DNA of 64,000 nucleotides, taken from positions 5,933,152-5,997,151 of the forward strand of contig OZ024784.1 of NCBI GenBank assembly GCA_964017065.1, written 5' to 3'. Positions 46,155-59,735 of this stretch are shown here, in pieces. Position 1 is the stretch's first letter, and each line of letters opens with the position of its first letter. The notes beneath the pieces are model-generated. The model was given only the letters and a program-made list of their open reading frames with translations, made no database searches and was not told the origin of the DNA. Source of the DNA: Haliclona indistincta (lineage: Eukaryota > Porifera > Demospongiae > Haplosclerida > Chalinidae). The position numbers and the translations under genes are program-made.

Positions 46155-48113
46155 TCACACTCTCCTGAACTGATAGTGTGCGGTGTATGTAGCAGTAGAC
46201 ATGAGATTGGAGTAATGTGGAGAGGCATCCACTAGTCCGCCTGCAGTAACACGAGGTGCTCCACACCCTGGTCGCCCCCATAACTTATCAACTGTTTGCA
46301 AATGCTGCAGAAACACTGTAGTTACTAGAACAATAGCAATGTTGATAGAATTACCTGTCTTTCACTCTCTAACTCGCTTCTTTGTTCTGTCCGCTGGGTT
46401 TCTTGCTTCTCTTCTGTCATTTTTTGGAGTTCACTGTAATACTCCTTCTTCTACATTAATTTTGAAAAATTGCATTATTTTACCATCTTACACATCAGCT
46501 CAGCTATAATATTACAACACTACCTGTAAGTTTTTTAGATAGTGATTTGAACGAGGCCATAGCTGACCCATTCTCATGACATGCTGTTTGTCTTCATTTA
46601 TGTTTTCTTCTTTTTCTGCTCTTTGCTGTCTGTGTCTAAATTCTGCTTGTCTTTGTAGCTCTGTCCGGTAAGAATGCATTCCTCCCTCTACCTCATTCTG
46701 TAATAGTTGTATGTTATAACCTTGTCAATACAGCAGTCATGCGTACCTCAGTAACAGATGCATGGTATGGTTTGTCCTTATGTTGAGCGGTTTGTTTTCC
46801 CTTCCTCATGCACATTGCCAAACTCAGTCCCTACACAAAATCCATCATGTTATACATTCACTGCAACTGTAGCTATTCTTACATGTCCCCTTCTTTCATA
46901 CTCATACTCATTGGTTGCCAGACTCTAAAATAATACGGTCAAGGTGGTTCATCGGTCACTCTCAGCTCACCTCTTGTTTTTTCAGGTTTGCTTTATTAGT
47001 AATCAAGTGACCAGATTGGGTTAGTAATGGAGCTCCTCCCCCTGGTCTACCCCATGGATCATACCCTATAGTGCTATAATATCACTGCAATCCACTAAAA
47101 CATTATACCTTTATCGGATGGCTCTCTTTTCATCCTTTTTGCGTTCCTTTCCTCTTTCCACTTGTCCAATTGTCCCAACAGCTCTCCTGCTCCTTCTGCC
47201 TCACCCTACATTGTTATCTCTCAATTCTGTGATAATAGCAATAACCGTTTCTCACCACAAAACCTGTTTCATTGACGACTCTCTGTCTAGCAACTATCAT
47301 ACCACTATCATTGCGAACTGGTAGGTCTTTTTCCCATGGGTCATAAACAGAATCCTGTATGTGTTAATTATGACAATTACTCACTTATAAATTGAGTATT
47401 TACACCTTTTGAGATCTATCTTCCCTTCTTCTTTCTTCTGCTTCTCTTCTCTGTTCCTCTGCATACCCATTACATTATCAGTGTTGGTACTATTACTCGA
47501 GCTCACCAAGCCTCCTAGCATAGCGTTGCTTCCTTTCCATCTCTCTTATTTTTGATTCTATCTCAGGTGTGACAGGAGGCGGTTGTGGTGGTGTATAAAT
47601 TATGGGCTCAGGATTCTTACATCGCTGATAACATTATGCGAAGTTATCAACTCATTTCTAGTAAACCTACTTGCTGATAGTTAGTGTCAAGATTGGTAGG
47701 CTTGCTAGTTATTACATTTCCAGACTTTGTTCTGCGTGGAGCTCCAGCACCAGGTCTACCAAATGGAAAGTAGGCTTCTCGTTGCTGATCTTCTCTGCTC
47801 TGTGGTGCAGAATCTAGAGCTAGGCCTGCTTTGCGAACACAAAGTGTGCCAGATGGTGATTGCTACAAAAGAAGAGAATTAAAGTCCCCATATTATTGCA
47901 TCACAGTACCTACCCTAGGAACTCCAGCACCAGGCTTGCCCCATGGATGATACTGCTGAAGCATCTTAAGGTCCTGTATGGCGTGGAATTGAACATCACA
48001 CAAATTGCACAAGTGTACACCACCTTTTGCTTCTCTAATATTCTCTCTATATTTTCCATCTCTTTCCTATCACGGTGTCTTGATATATCAGCCTCTATTG
48101 AAGATAAGTACAT
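46155..48113 (-). CDS. CSPP1-like centrosomal/spindle protein with repeated PWGxPGxGAP motifs
   Basis: About a dozen small exons from the ATG at 48113 (MYLSSIEADISRHRDRKE) to TGA at 46157-46155. The protein is charged and coiled-coil rich (EIESKIREMERKQRYARRL, EEQRREAEERRREDRSQK). It contains at least four copies of a motif: HPWGKPGAGVPR, PFGRPGAGAPRRTKSGNVIT, YDPWGRPGGGAPLLTQSGHL and LWGRPGCGAPR. Vertebrate CSPP1 has one similar segment ([20 protein letters not shown]) beside coiled coils, hence the tentative assignment to a cilium/spindle-pole role. Orthology is not certain; another coiled-coil family sharing the motif is possible. Confidence 0.55.
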
Positions 48114-48582
48114 GTGGAGGTCTTAATAATACTATTACTGACCAGCATCAATTTTGTTGACGTTTAAGTTTTAGTTTTTCACTTGAACTGCAAGAGTATC
48201 AACAATTTAAATCCCATAATGCAATGTTTACTGACTTTCTATGGTCAATTCGTTTGCCTGTGGCATACGAGACACCGCTACCATACACAAGGCTCTGATG
48301 ATCTTTGCTCTTTTCTACTCCTTTGGTCACAAAGTGTCCTACTCGTTTATTCACAGGAGTCTCTTGCAAGGTGGCCGTCTCGTCGTCTTGGTATTGTAAC
48401 TTGTGATAGCACTTTAGACGGTGGCTGACAGGAGCAGGGTTGGTCTGGCTATATCTATACGACATCGCTGCGCTGTTTCCCTCCCTAACCACGTGTGTAC
48501 GCGGTTACTATGGCAACATAACCAATCACTACATGGATAGGGGCGGGGCTCGTCTGCAAAGGATCGGGACTGGTGTCGTACA
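48114..48582. other. Intergenic region between CSPP1-like and WD40 genes
   Basis: 469 bp, head to head. A ggggcggggctc GC box lies about 40 bp before the WD40 start. A 5' UTR exon of the CSPP1-like gene may end near 48141 (donor gtcagt on minus), but its frame hits a stop, so I treat it as non-coding. Nothing else seen. Confidence 0.45.
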
Positions 48583-49530
48583 ATGGGAGGAAAAGGATCG
48601 AAGAGTGCCAAACTAGTTCCTGGAGTACACCAGGGAGTTCTTTACAAATCATTAGAAGATCACACAGATACCGTAACATGCTGCTGCTATTCTCCAGATG
48701 GTAAATACTTTGCCACGTGCTCGGCTGACAAGAAAGTGATTTTGTGGGATGCAAAAAAGATGATTAGTCTGCTCCAGTTCACTGATCACGGTCATAGGAA
48801 GGAGGTTACAGCTGTGTGCTTCTCTCCTGACTCGACTAAGCTGCTTTCTTGTGGGAAAGACAGTAAACTATGTCTGTGGGATGTGAAGTCCGGTGTACGC
48901 ACATACTCAAATAGACTGCTTCGCGGGCCGTTCATGCATTGTGCTTTCGCCTTAGACACAAGCAACGTATGGGCCACAGCATCTGAGGCACGATGTGCAT
49001 GTCTCTGGGAGATTCAAGATGGACGCGTGAATAAAAACGTACTTGAAGGGCACAAAGGAATAGTGTTTCAAGTGTGCTTTTCTGTTGATAAAATTCTTCT
49101 GGCCTCGTGTTCTGACGACCAGAGTATTCGCATGTGGAATCGCTCCTCAGGCAAACTGGTCCGTAAGCTGAAGGATCGTTACAGCAGGATACTGACTTGC
49201 CAATTCAGTCCTGATGGCAGTTTGATTGCAGCAGTGGTGGACGGTGAGAGAGTTCGGATATGGAGTGTCCCATCAGGAGAGATAGTGAACGTGCTGGAGG
49301 GTCATCATTCTGATCCAGTGCTTTGCTGTGCTTTCTCTCCAGATGGAAATATGCTGGCTACAGGATCAGTTGATAAAACATACGCTTTGTGGAATGTGCA
49401 TCAGCTACATGGATTGCCCGAGTTTCACAAAAAGGCCCACGCAAGTGGAGTTCAAACAATTGTCTACTCTCCCTGTGGTAACTATATTGCTACAGGATCA
49501 ATTGATAGAAAGATTTACATTTGGTTATGA
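48583..49530 (+). CDS. Intronless WD40-repeat protein with possible N-myristoylation signal
   Basis: A single open frame of 315 residues, which is exceptional in this intron-rich window. It starts MGGKGSKSAKLVPGVHQG; Gly2 and Ser6 fit an N-myristoylation consensus. Seven WD repeats fill the protein, e.g. HTDTVTCCCYSPDGKYFATC, VILWDAKK, CLWDVKSG, IRMWNRSSGK, VRIWSVPSGE, YALWNVHQ, and last IYIWL. It forms a seven-bladed propeller scaffold by family knowledge; the partner is unknown. It resembles small WDR proteins (WDR5/WDR38-like), but I cannot name an ortholog. The lack of introns suggests a retrocopy. Confidence 0.85.
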   Translation: MGGKGSKSAKLVPGVHQGVLYKSLEDHTDTVTCCCYSPDGKYFATCSADKKVILWDAKKMISLLQFTDHGHRKEVTAVCFSPDSTKLLSCGKDSKLCLWDVKSGVRTYSNRLLRGPFMHCAFALDTSNVWATASEARCACLWEIQDGRVNKNVLEGHKGIVFQVCFSVDKILLASCSDDQSIRMWNRSSGKLVRKLKDRYSRILTCQFSPDGSLIAAVVDGERVRIWSVPSGEIVNVLEGHHSDPVLCCAFSPDGNMLATGSVDKTYALWNVHQLHGLPEFHKKAHASGVQTIVYSPCGNYIATGSIDRKIYIWL

Positions 49531-49723
49531 TGATTGGCTGTTTTTTTTTTGCTGTTTCACATGTGCATTGTTGTTATAATTACCATGAATAATAGTTAAC
49601 ACGTCATTATTGTCTCTAAAATTAGCGTAACCCGTGGAAGCGAGAAACAAACAAACTTCGTATCGGCATCGTCACTGCATCTATAAAAAGGAGAGGCTTA
49701 CGATACAATACAAGCAAGTCAAT

Positions 49724-51508
49724 ATGGCACACACTGCAAGAAAAACTAGCGAGAAGAAGGAGTTCTTTGACTCTCCAGAAGTTCTTGAGCAGAAAGTAGA
49801 ACAACTTGTCCAATGGATTCGCGAGAGCAAACACTGCGTCACTTTTACTGTGAGCATCTTATAGTTTGCTGTAACTTAATCTCCAATTTTGTTCCAGGGT
49901 GCAGGAGTTAGCACAGCAGCAGGGAGTAAGCAACCTTGTCAGCATTATAATTTATATTAACACTTATCTTTCATTAGTACCTGACTTTCGTAGTGGCATT
50001 GACACATCATTAAGCACAGGTAAACATCATAATAATGATTATAGTATACTCATACTGCATGTTAGGACCAGGCAAGTGGGAGCTGCAAGCACACAAAAAA
50101 GAACGCAGTGCAAAATGTAAAGTTACTAGCACATTAAAAGCAATTCCAACAGCAACACACATGGCATTTGTTAAACTACACCAGGTTGGTACTAAAGAGA
50201 TAATAGCACCAATAACAATATCTATAATTATTATAGGAGGGTATTCTGAAGTGTGTCATCAGTCAAAATACTGATGGTCTTCATCGTAGGAGTGGACTGC
50301 CAAGAATAGGTAAGTTAACTTGAATGCTTCTTTATTTACTCTTCCTCCATTTCCTAGCACTGTGTGAGCTCCACGGCAACACTAACCTAGAGGTGTGCAA
50401 TAAATGTGGACGAGAGTATCTTCGTGATGTCCGCACACGTACCAGCAAACGTGTACATGTCCACTTCACTGGTCAGCATCACACGACAGCAAATACTTTC
50501 AAATCTATTGGTTTTATCAACTAGGTCGTAACTGTGATAACCCAGCTTGCAATGGGCGACTAAAAGACACCATCATCAATTTTGGAGAGGATCTTCCAGA
50601 TGGTGAAAAAATTCAGAAAAACCCAATCCTTTTTTATGTCTAATAATTATTAATGTTAGGTGAATTTCAGAAGGCTAGTGACGAAGTGGAAAAGGCAGAT
50701 TTGTGTATTGCACTTGGGTCTAGCCTCACAGTCACTCCTGCAGCTGATCTTCCCTTGGTATGCACTAACATCATTGAATACTACCTTCTATACCTCTCTT
50801 GTTTCTGTAGAGGCTTGTCGAACGCAATCAACGTTTGGTCATTGTAAATCTGCAGAAAACACCACTTGATGTCTTAGCTGGACTGTGTATTAATGGGAAA
50901 TGTGATGATGTCATTAGAATGCTGATGAAGAAACTGGATCTGAAAATACCTGAGTTCAGACTGAGAAGGTATAATTTTGTGCCATCAACCATCCAGCTTA
51001 TTAAAAAATTTGTTCCAAAGGCAATTGGTACTGAAATGTAGCACACCTAAGAATCAAAAGAGTGAGTTGGTTATTGAAGGAAGAGACATTGAAGGACACC
51101 TTTTTACCTATATCAAAGAGGCAAGTTTAATACTGTAGTCTGAATTGTTGAGATTTTCTTTCTCTGACAATAATTAGGTAGAAGTTACTAGTGCGAGAAA
51201 GATAACAAAGAACAGGGAAGGCTTGTCATTCACTATTGTCTGGAGTGACGATGCTAAGACAGTACCAGTGAAAGTAAAGGTGCATACACATGGGCATTAC
51301 GGGGAACCACCATTGGACTGTGAAATTACAGCAAGCAAAGGGAAAGGTTGGTTGGTTGCATCTCAACGATTATTTTCAAGTTACTGTCTGTACCATCACA
51401 GCTACACAGGTTCAACTGCAGATTGAATACAATCCATTCAATGGTGAATGGACCACAACACCACTGGACCAGCTAGCAGAAAAGCTAGCTGCAACTACCC
51501 TCTCATGA
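49724..51508 (+). CDS. SIRT6/7-type (class IV) sirtuin, tandem copy A
   Basis: NAD+-dependent protein deacylase. The ATG at 49724 gives MAHTARKTSEKKEFFDSPEV. Rossmann motif GAGVSTAAGIPDFRSG; ISQNTDGLHRRSGLP; catalytic His in ELHGN; zinc ligands CNKC and CDNPAC; INFGEDLPD; LGSSLTVTPAADLPL; IVNLQKTPLD; and GKCDDVIRMLMKKLDLKIPE, as in SIRT6/7. Beyond the catalytic core is an extension of about 130 residues (IEGRDIEGHLFTYIKE, HGHYGEPPLDCEI, YNPFNGEWTTTPLDQL) not found in vertebrate SIRT6. One intron uses a GC donor (51121-51122). Copy B lies about 200 bp downstream in the same orientation. Confidence 0.9.
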
Positions 51509-51726
51509 ACTTTCTATTGAGCTGTATTATTTATTATCCAATACTCATAACGATATCCATTGTGTCGTAGAACAAGTTTTAAAAACGAGTTTTATTTTAA
51601 TTTGTGCAATGATAGACTATTATGATACCAGGTCAACACTCAACAGCCAAAAAAGGCACCGTCATCAACACACACAACGACAACATCCTTTGCCTCCTGC
51701 TCGCGTCAGCGTTTGGATCGATCGAT

Positions 51727-53550
51727 ATGGCGAGTACTGCCCGTACCGATGAGGAGAAGGTAGAGTTATTCGACTCTCCCGAAGTGTTAAAGAAGAAAGT
51801 GGATCTACTCGCGCAATGGATACGCGACAGCAAACACTGTATAGCTTTCACTGTAAGAGAAATTTACTGTTGAAAGACCATTGTCTGACCGACTTCCGCT
51901 TTGTCCTCCTTTCCAGGGTGCTGGTATCAGCACATCTGCTGGCAGTGAGTAGCTTGGCTTGTTTATTTAGTTCCAATTCCTTTTTCTTTCCCCTCACTCC
52001 TTCCTTCCTGCAGTTCCTGATTTCAGAAGTGGAATGAATACATCACTAAGCACAGGTTAGTTGACTATAGCTTGTGATAGAGCTACTAGTAGGTCATTTC
52101 TGTTATTCATACTCTAGGACCAGGTGTGTGGGAATTACAAGCCAAACGAGAGCTGAGAAATTCAAAATATCGCACGACTAGCTCATTGAAAGCAATCCCT
52201 ACAATCACACACATGTCATTTGTTAAGTTGCAAAAAGTCAGTCGGTAATGTGTAATATAGCTGTGACTACTGGTCTGTAGGAAGGTATCCTGAAGTGCGT
52301 CGTCAGTCAGAATACTGATGGTCTTCATCGTAGGAGTGGTCTGCCAAAAAATGGTGAGTATCCCTCTAGTGAGTGATAAGTGTCAGTTTCTCTCTTCTCA
52401 GCACTGTGTGAGCTCCACGGCAACACTAACCTAGAGACGTGTAACAAATGTGGACGAGAGTATCTCAGGGACTATCGTACACGTGCTGCTCAAGGCATCT
52501 TCCAACACTTGACTGGTTAGCAACAATGCAAGCATAATCGCTTACCTTTGCTACTCAATCGCAGGTCGCAACTGTGATGACCCAGAATGCCGCGGACGTC
52601 TCAGAGATACTATAATCAATTTTGGCGAGAATCTACCAGAAGGTATATAGTGCAAGTTTATTGTCATTATCACTCATCTTTCTGACTATAGGAGAACTAC
52701 AGAAGTCATTTGAAGAAGCTGAAGTAGCTGATCTGTGTCTAGCCATGGGATCTAGTCTCACCGTCACTCCAGCTGCCAACATCCCTGAGGTGAGCTACTA
52801 GTTCTGGTCAATCATCATTCTCATCTCATGCTCCTATAGAGAGTAGCGTTGCGGCATCAACTACTGGTCATTGTTAACCTACAGCGGACACCACTTGATG
52901 ACTTGGCTGCACTACGGATCAATGGAAAATGCGATGATGTTATTAGAATGCTCATGGAGACAATTCAAATGGAAATTCCTGAATTCAGGATGAGAAGGTA
53001 ATGCTATTGTGGTCCATGGACTGTAAATGCATAAACTGTGCTTCAATAGACAGTTAGTATTGAAAAGCATTTTGAACGGTAATACAAGTGGTGTGACTGT
53101 AGAAGGGAAGGACGCAGAGGGACATCCTTTCTCTTTTATCAAAGAGGTACGCATAATTGTGAGTGTAGAATATTTTGATTCACTGGTTTGTCATTTCAGA
53201 TTGAGTTGGTCAGTGTTGGTGGGAAGGAAATTCCCGAGGGAGCACTGTCTGTCAGCAAAGATGGCTTCACGTACTACATTCCTTGGAATGACGAGGAAGG
53301 CAAAGAGCCGGTAAAGCTACGAGTCCACTTTCTCGGTCACTATCGAGAACCACCTCTGGACTGTGAGATTGTGGTAGACAAGAAAAAATGTTAGCTGATG
53401 ATATCAATCTTTTGATTTAGTGTTACTGTCTGTACCATCACAGCTACACAGGTTCAACTGCAGATTGAATACAATCCATTCAATGGTGAATGGACCAAAA
53501 CACCATTGGACCAGCTAGCAGAACAACTAGCTGCAACTACCCTCTCATGA
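51727..53550 (+). CDS. SIRT6/7-type (class IV) sirtuin, tandem copy B
   Basis: Paralog of copy A with the same exon pattern. The ATG at 51727 gives MASTARTDEEKVELFDSPEV. Motifs: GAGISTSAGIPDFRSGMNTS, VSQNTDGLHRRSGLP, ELHGNTNLETCNKCGREYLR, CDDPECRGRLRDTIINFGEN, MGSSLTVTPAANIPE, NGKCDDVIRMLMETIQMEIP. The C-terminal extension includes VEGKDAEGHPFSFIKE, HFLGHYREPPLDCEI and YNPFNGEWTKTPLDQLAEQL. The homologous donor is GT here (53146). The stop is TGA at 53548-53550. All catalytic residues are retained, so both copies are probably active. Confidence 0.9.
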
Positions 53551-53752
53551 CTACCATATCAGTTGATCTCTGACAGTACATAATTCAGCATTCTATATAG
53601 TGTGTGTTTGCCGTGTTAGTGATATCATACAGATTAGTATTTTGACAACGAATTTTTATCATTTGCTTGTTATGTTCCACAATGTGTAGAACAAAAAATG
53701 ACTGTTTTGATATAGATAATAGATATGAATTTGAGTTTTTGGGTGGTTCTTG

Positions 53753-57411
<3,659 letters not shown>

Positions 57412-57539
57412 CTTGGGACCAAGCAGAACGCTCAGCTAGCTGGCAGGGTCGCTACGAGACAAGGAATGGCATCACCGACTGTACTGTGTACACTGTGCCC
57501 GCCCACACTACACCGACCACGCCTTCGATTGAGCCCCGC
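57412..57539. promoter_or_regulatory. Head-to-head spacer INTU/RBM41, putative bidirectional promoter
   Basis: 128 bp between start codons, with cccgcccacac (about 57498) and accacgcc (about 57516) boxes. Function inferred from position. Confidence 0.5.
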
Positions 57540-58636
57540 ATGGCTTCACATGCTCGCAGCCTCGATCAGTTTCTGGTCGAGCAAGCAAGGGAGGAACGAC
57601 GCGAAGATCTGAGAGCACGAGGACTAACAGAACAGGAGATTAGGTACACGTTCATAAATCAAAACAGAGCCGGAGATTGCTTTACCCAATGCTCCATCCT
57701 CGTTAATAGTTAATATTCATAGCGAATAGGAATTCACAGTCCTAAAGGTTGTATAAATTCTTACTCACTCTGCATAGTCCATAGTCTTACTCTACTGTCA
57801 GATGAATTGCATCAGAATCTGCCTAGCTAGATGGAATTGATCAACAACCATCACTCTCCAGGTTACTGGAAGAAGATAATGGAGATGAAGAGGAGCAGAT
57901 GAGAGACCGTTATGGCGCCCATCCTGATGCTAGTAAACACAGGATGCTGGCTATAAAACAAGTATGCAATTATGTGTACAACACAGCTGCAAACAGTTGT
58001 TGTTGTTGTGTTTGTAGAAGCTTGCTGAGCACCAAGAGGCTGCTGACACCTGTTTATCATCTAATATTAGTAAAGCTGTTGACAAGGTGATACTTGACTC
58101 ACTGAACACATCTGCTGTCTCGCATCAGACTGAGAAGAATAAAGCAGAAGGCATTGAACTTGGAGTAGGACAGGTTCAATTTGAAGGTGTACCTCTGCTG
58201 CCAATAGAAGTAATTAAACGCCATCGACTATCGTTGCAAGAAATTAAAGCCTTACCACGGTTTAGTGGTTATGATCTTGGTAAACCAAGTAAGGTTTGTT
58301 TTTTGTTGTTGTTTTACATGCATGCTTGATAAGAATCTTTTCAGGTGCTCTATGTAAAAAACATTCATCGACTAACAACCAGAGATGACCTAATGACTAT
58401 ATTTGGACATTTTAGGGAGAAAGAGGGAGGTATAAGTGTGCGACTGATGACAGGAGGTCGAATGAGAGGACAGGCATTCATAGAGCTACCGAGTTAGTAA
58501 GCTCTGCTTTGGACTAAAATGTTTTTATCACATTATTATACAGCTATATCTGCAGCTACTCAAGCCCTTGAGCTTGCCAACGGCTACCTCGTTCACGGCC
58601 AGCCACTTGTCATTACGTATAGTCGTGGCAGCTAAG
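57540..58636 (+). CDS. RBM41: RBM41-like RNA-binding protein (U11/U12-65K type RRM)
   Basis: The ATG at 57540 gives MASHARSLDQFLVEQAREER and GLTEQEIR, matching the N-terminal LSQF...GLNETEI pattern of RBM41. The region before the RRM (VIKRHRLSLQEIKALPRFSG, then YDLGKPSK) aligns with vertebrate RBM41 (IQRNRLSEEEIRKIPMFSSY). One C-terminal RRM: VLYVKNIHRLTTRDDLMTIF (RNP2) and GGRMRGQAFIELP (RNP1-like, MRGQAF), ending VITYSRGS. The RRM is of the minor-spliceosome U11/U12-65K class. It is shorter than the vertebrate protein (about 300 against about 410 residues). About six exons; stop TAA at 58634-58636. Confidence 0.85.
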
Positions 58637-58866
58637 ATTGCTTTACAGAGGAGGGATGGATTACAGGAAAACTTGTGATAGAATGAAGTGGAAACTGAAG
58701 ACTTATTTGTAGCACTACCTGTGCACTACTGTGTTGCGTGAATTTCGAAGTTGGCGCCATTAGCGCGCGCAAAACTTGAATTATTTAGCGCGCACCGGAC
58801 CACCTGTAACTATCTCGCCTGCCGGCCTGTGACGCTCGGCCTGTGATCACAAAATTTCTGTTCAAA

Positions 58867-59575
58867 ATGGAGCGTCTCGTAGAGAAATCTGTCCTCCAGG
58901 CAACCAAGGTGCTAGAAGAGCAAGTTGATGCTGAATTGGAACGTATGGAGCGACTGGATGAAGACGACATCGAGAGATTTAGAGAGAAGAGGCTACAGCA
59001 AGTGAGATTTTAAAATGGGCGGTTGCATGCATCATCTTGCTCCGCCTTCTCAGATGAAGCAAGCAGCAGCTCAAAGGCAAGAGTGGGTCAGTCAAGGTCA
59101 TGGGGTTTACCAAGAAATCCAGGGAGAAACTGAATTTTTTGAAGAATGCAAGAAGAACGAAAAGCTGGTTGTCCATTTCTACAGAGAATCAACTGTACGA
59201 TGTCAGATAGTGGACAAACACCTAGGCCTGTTAGCACCCAAACACCTCGAGACTCGCTTCATCAAACTTAGCGTAGAGAGAGCACCATTCCTCTGTGAAC
59301 GTCTGATTATTCGTATCCTGCCTACAGTAGCCTGTATTATCAACAACATCACTAAGGACTATATAAGAGGATTCGATGATTTGGGTGGAGTAGATGATTT
59401 CTCTACAGAGATGATGGAGTGGCGCTTGGGTTGTGCTGGTGTTATAAACTACTCGGGCAATCTATTAGAGCCTCCTGATAGCAGCAAAGCAAAAGAGAGA
59501 GGAAAAGGTGTGGCGAATAGAAGACGGAAGGCTATTAGAGGTGCTGGCCATGATAGCGATTCAGACGATGACTAA
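58867..59575 (+). CDS. TXNDC9: TXNDC9/PhLP-type thioredoxin-domain protein
   Basis: Phosducin-like co-chaperone of the CCT chaperonin. The ATG at 58867 gives MERLVEKSVLQATKVLEEQV. One 51-bp intron (about 59000-59053) separates it from a long second exon with GHGVYQEIQGETEFFEECKK, LVVHFYRESTVRCQIVDKHL, LAPKHLETRFIKL and IRILPTVACIINN. It ends in an acidic tail, HDSDSDDD. The thioredoxin-like fold has no CxxC, as expected for this family. Length is about 220 residues. Confidence 0.93.
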
Positions 59576-59735
59576 ACATTCCATGCATGGGCTGGAACAG
59601 AACCGTCGTTATAAGATATCAACAAAATAATTAATACCTTGTTGCATTACAATTTCCACTTTAATTTGCGCGCGCGCGGGGTGCAGTCCACTCCCATTAT
59701 TGTACGAAGGAGCCGGAGTCTATTAAAGTGCAATC

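Noticed and set aside
48199..48754. Minus-strand frames upstream of and overlapping the WD40 gene
   Set aside because: Antisense to the WD40 coding start and its promoter; no homology and no splice signals joining them to the CSPP1-like gene.
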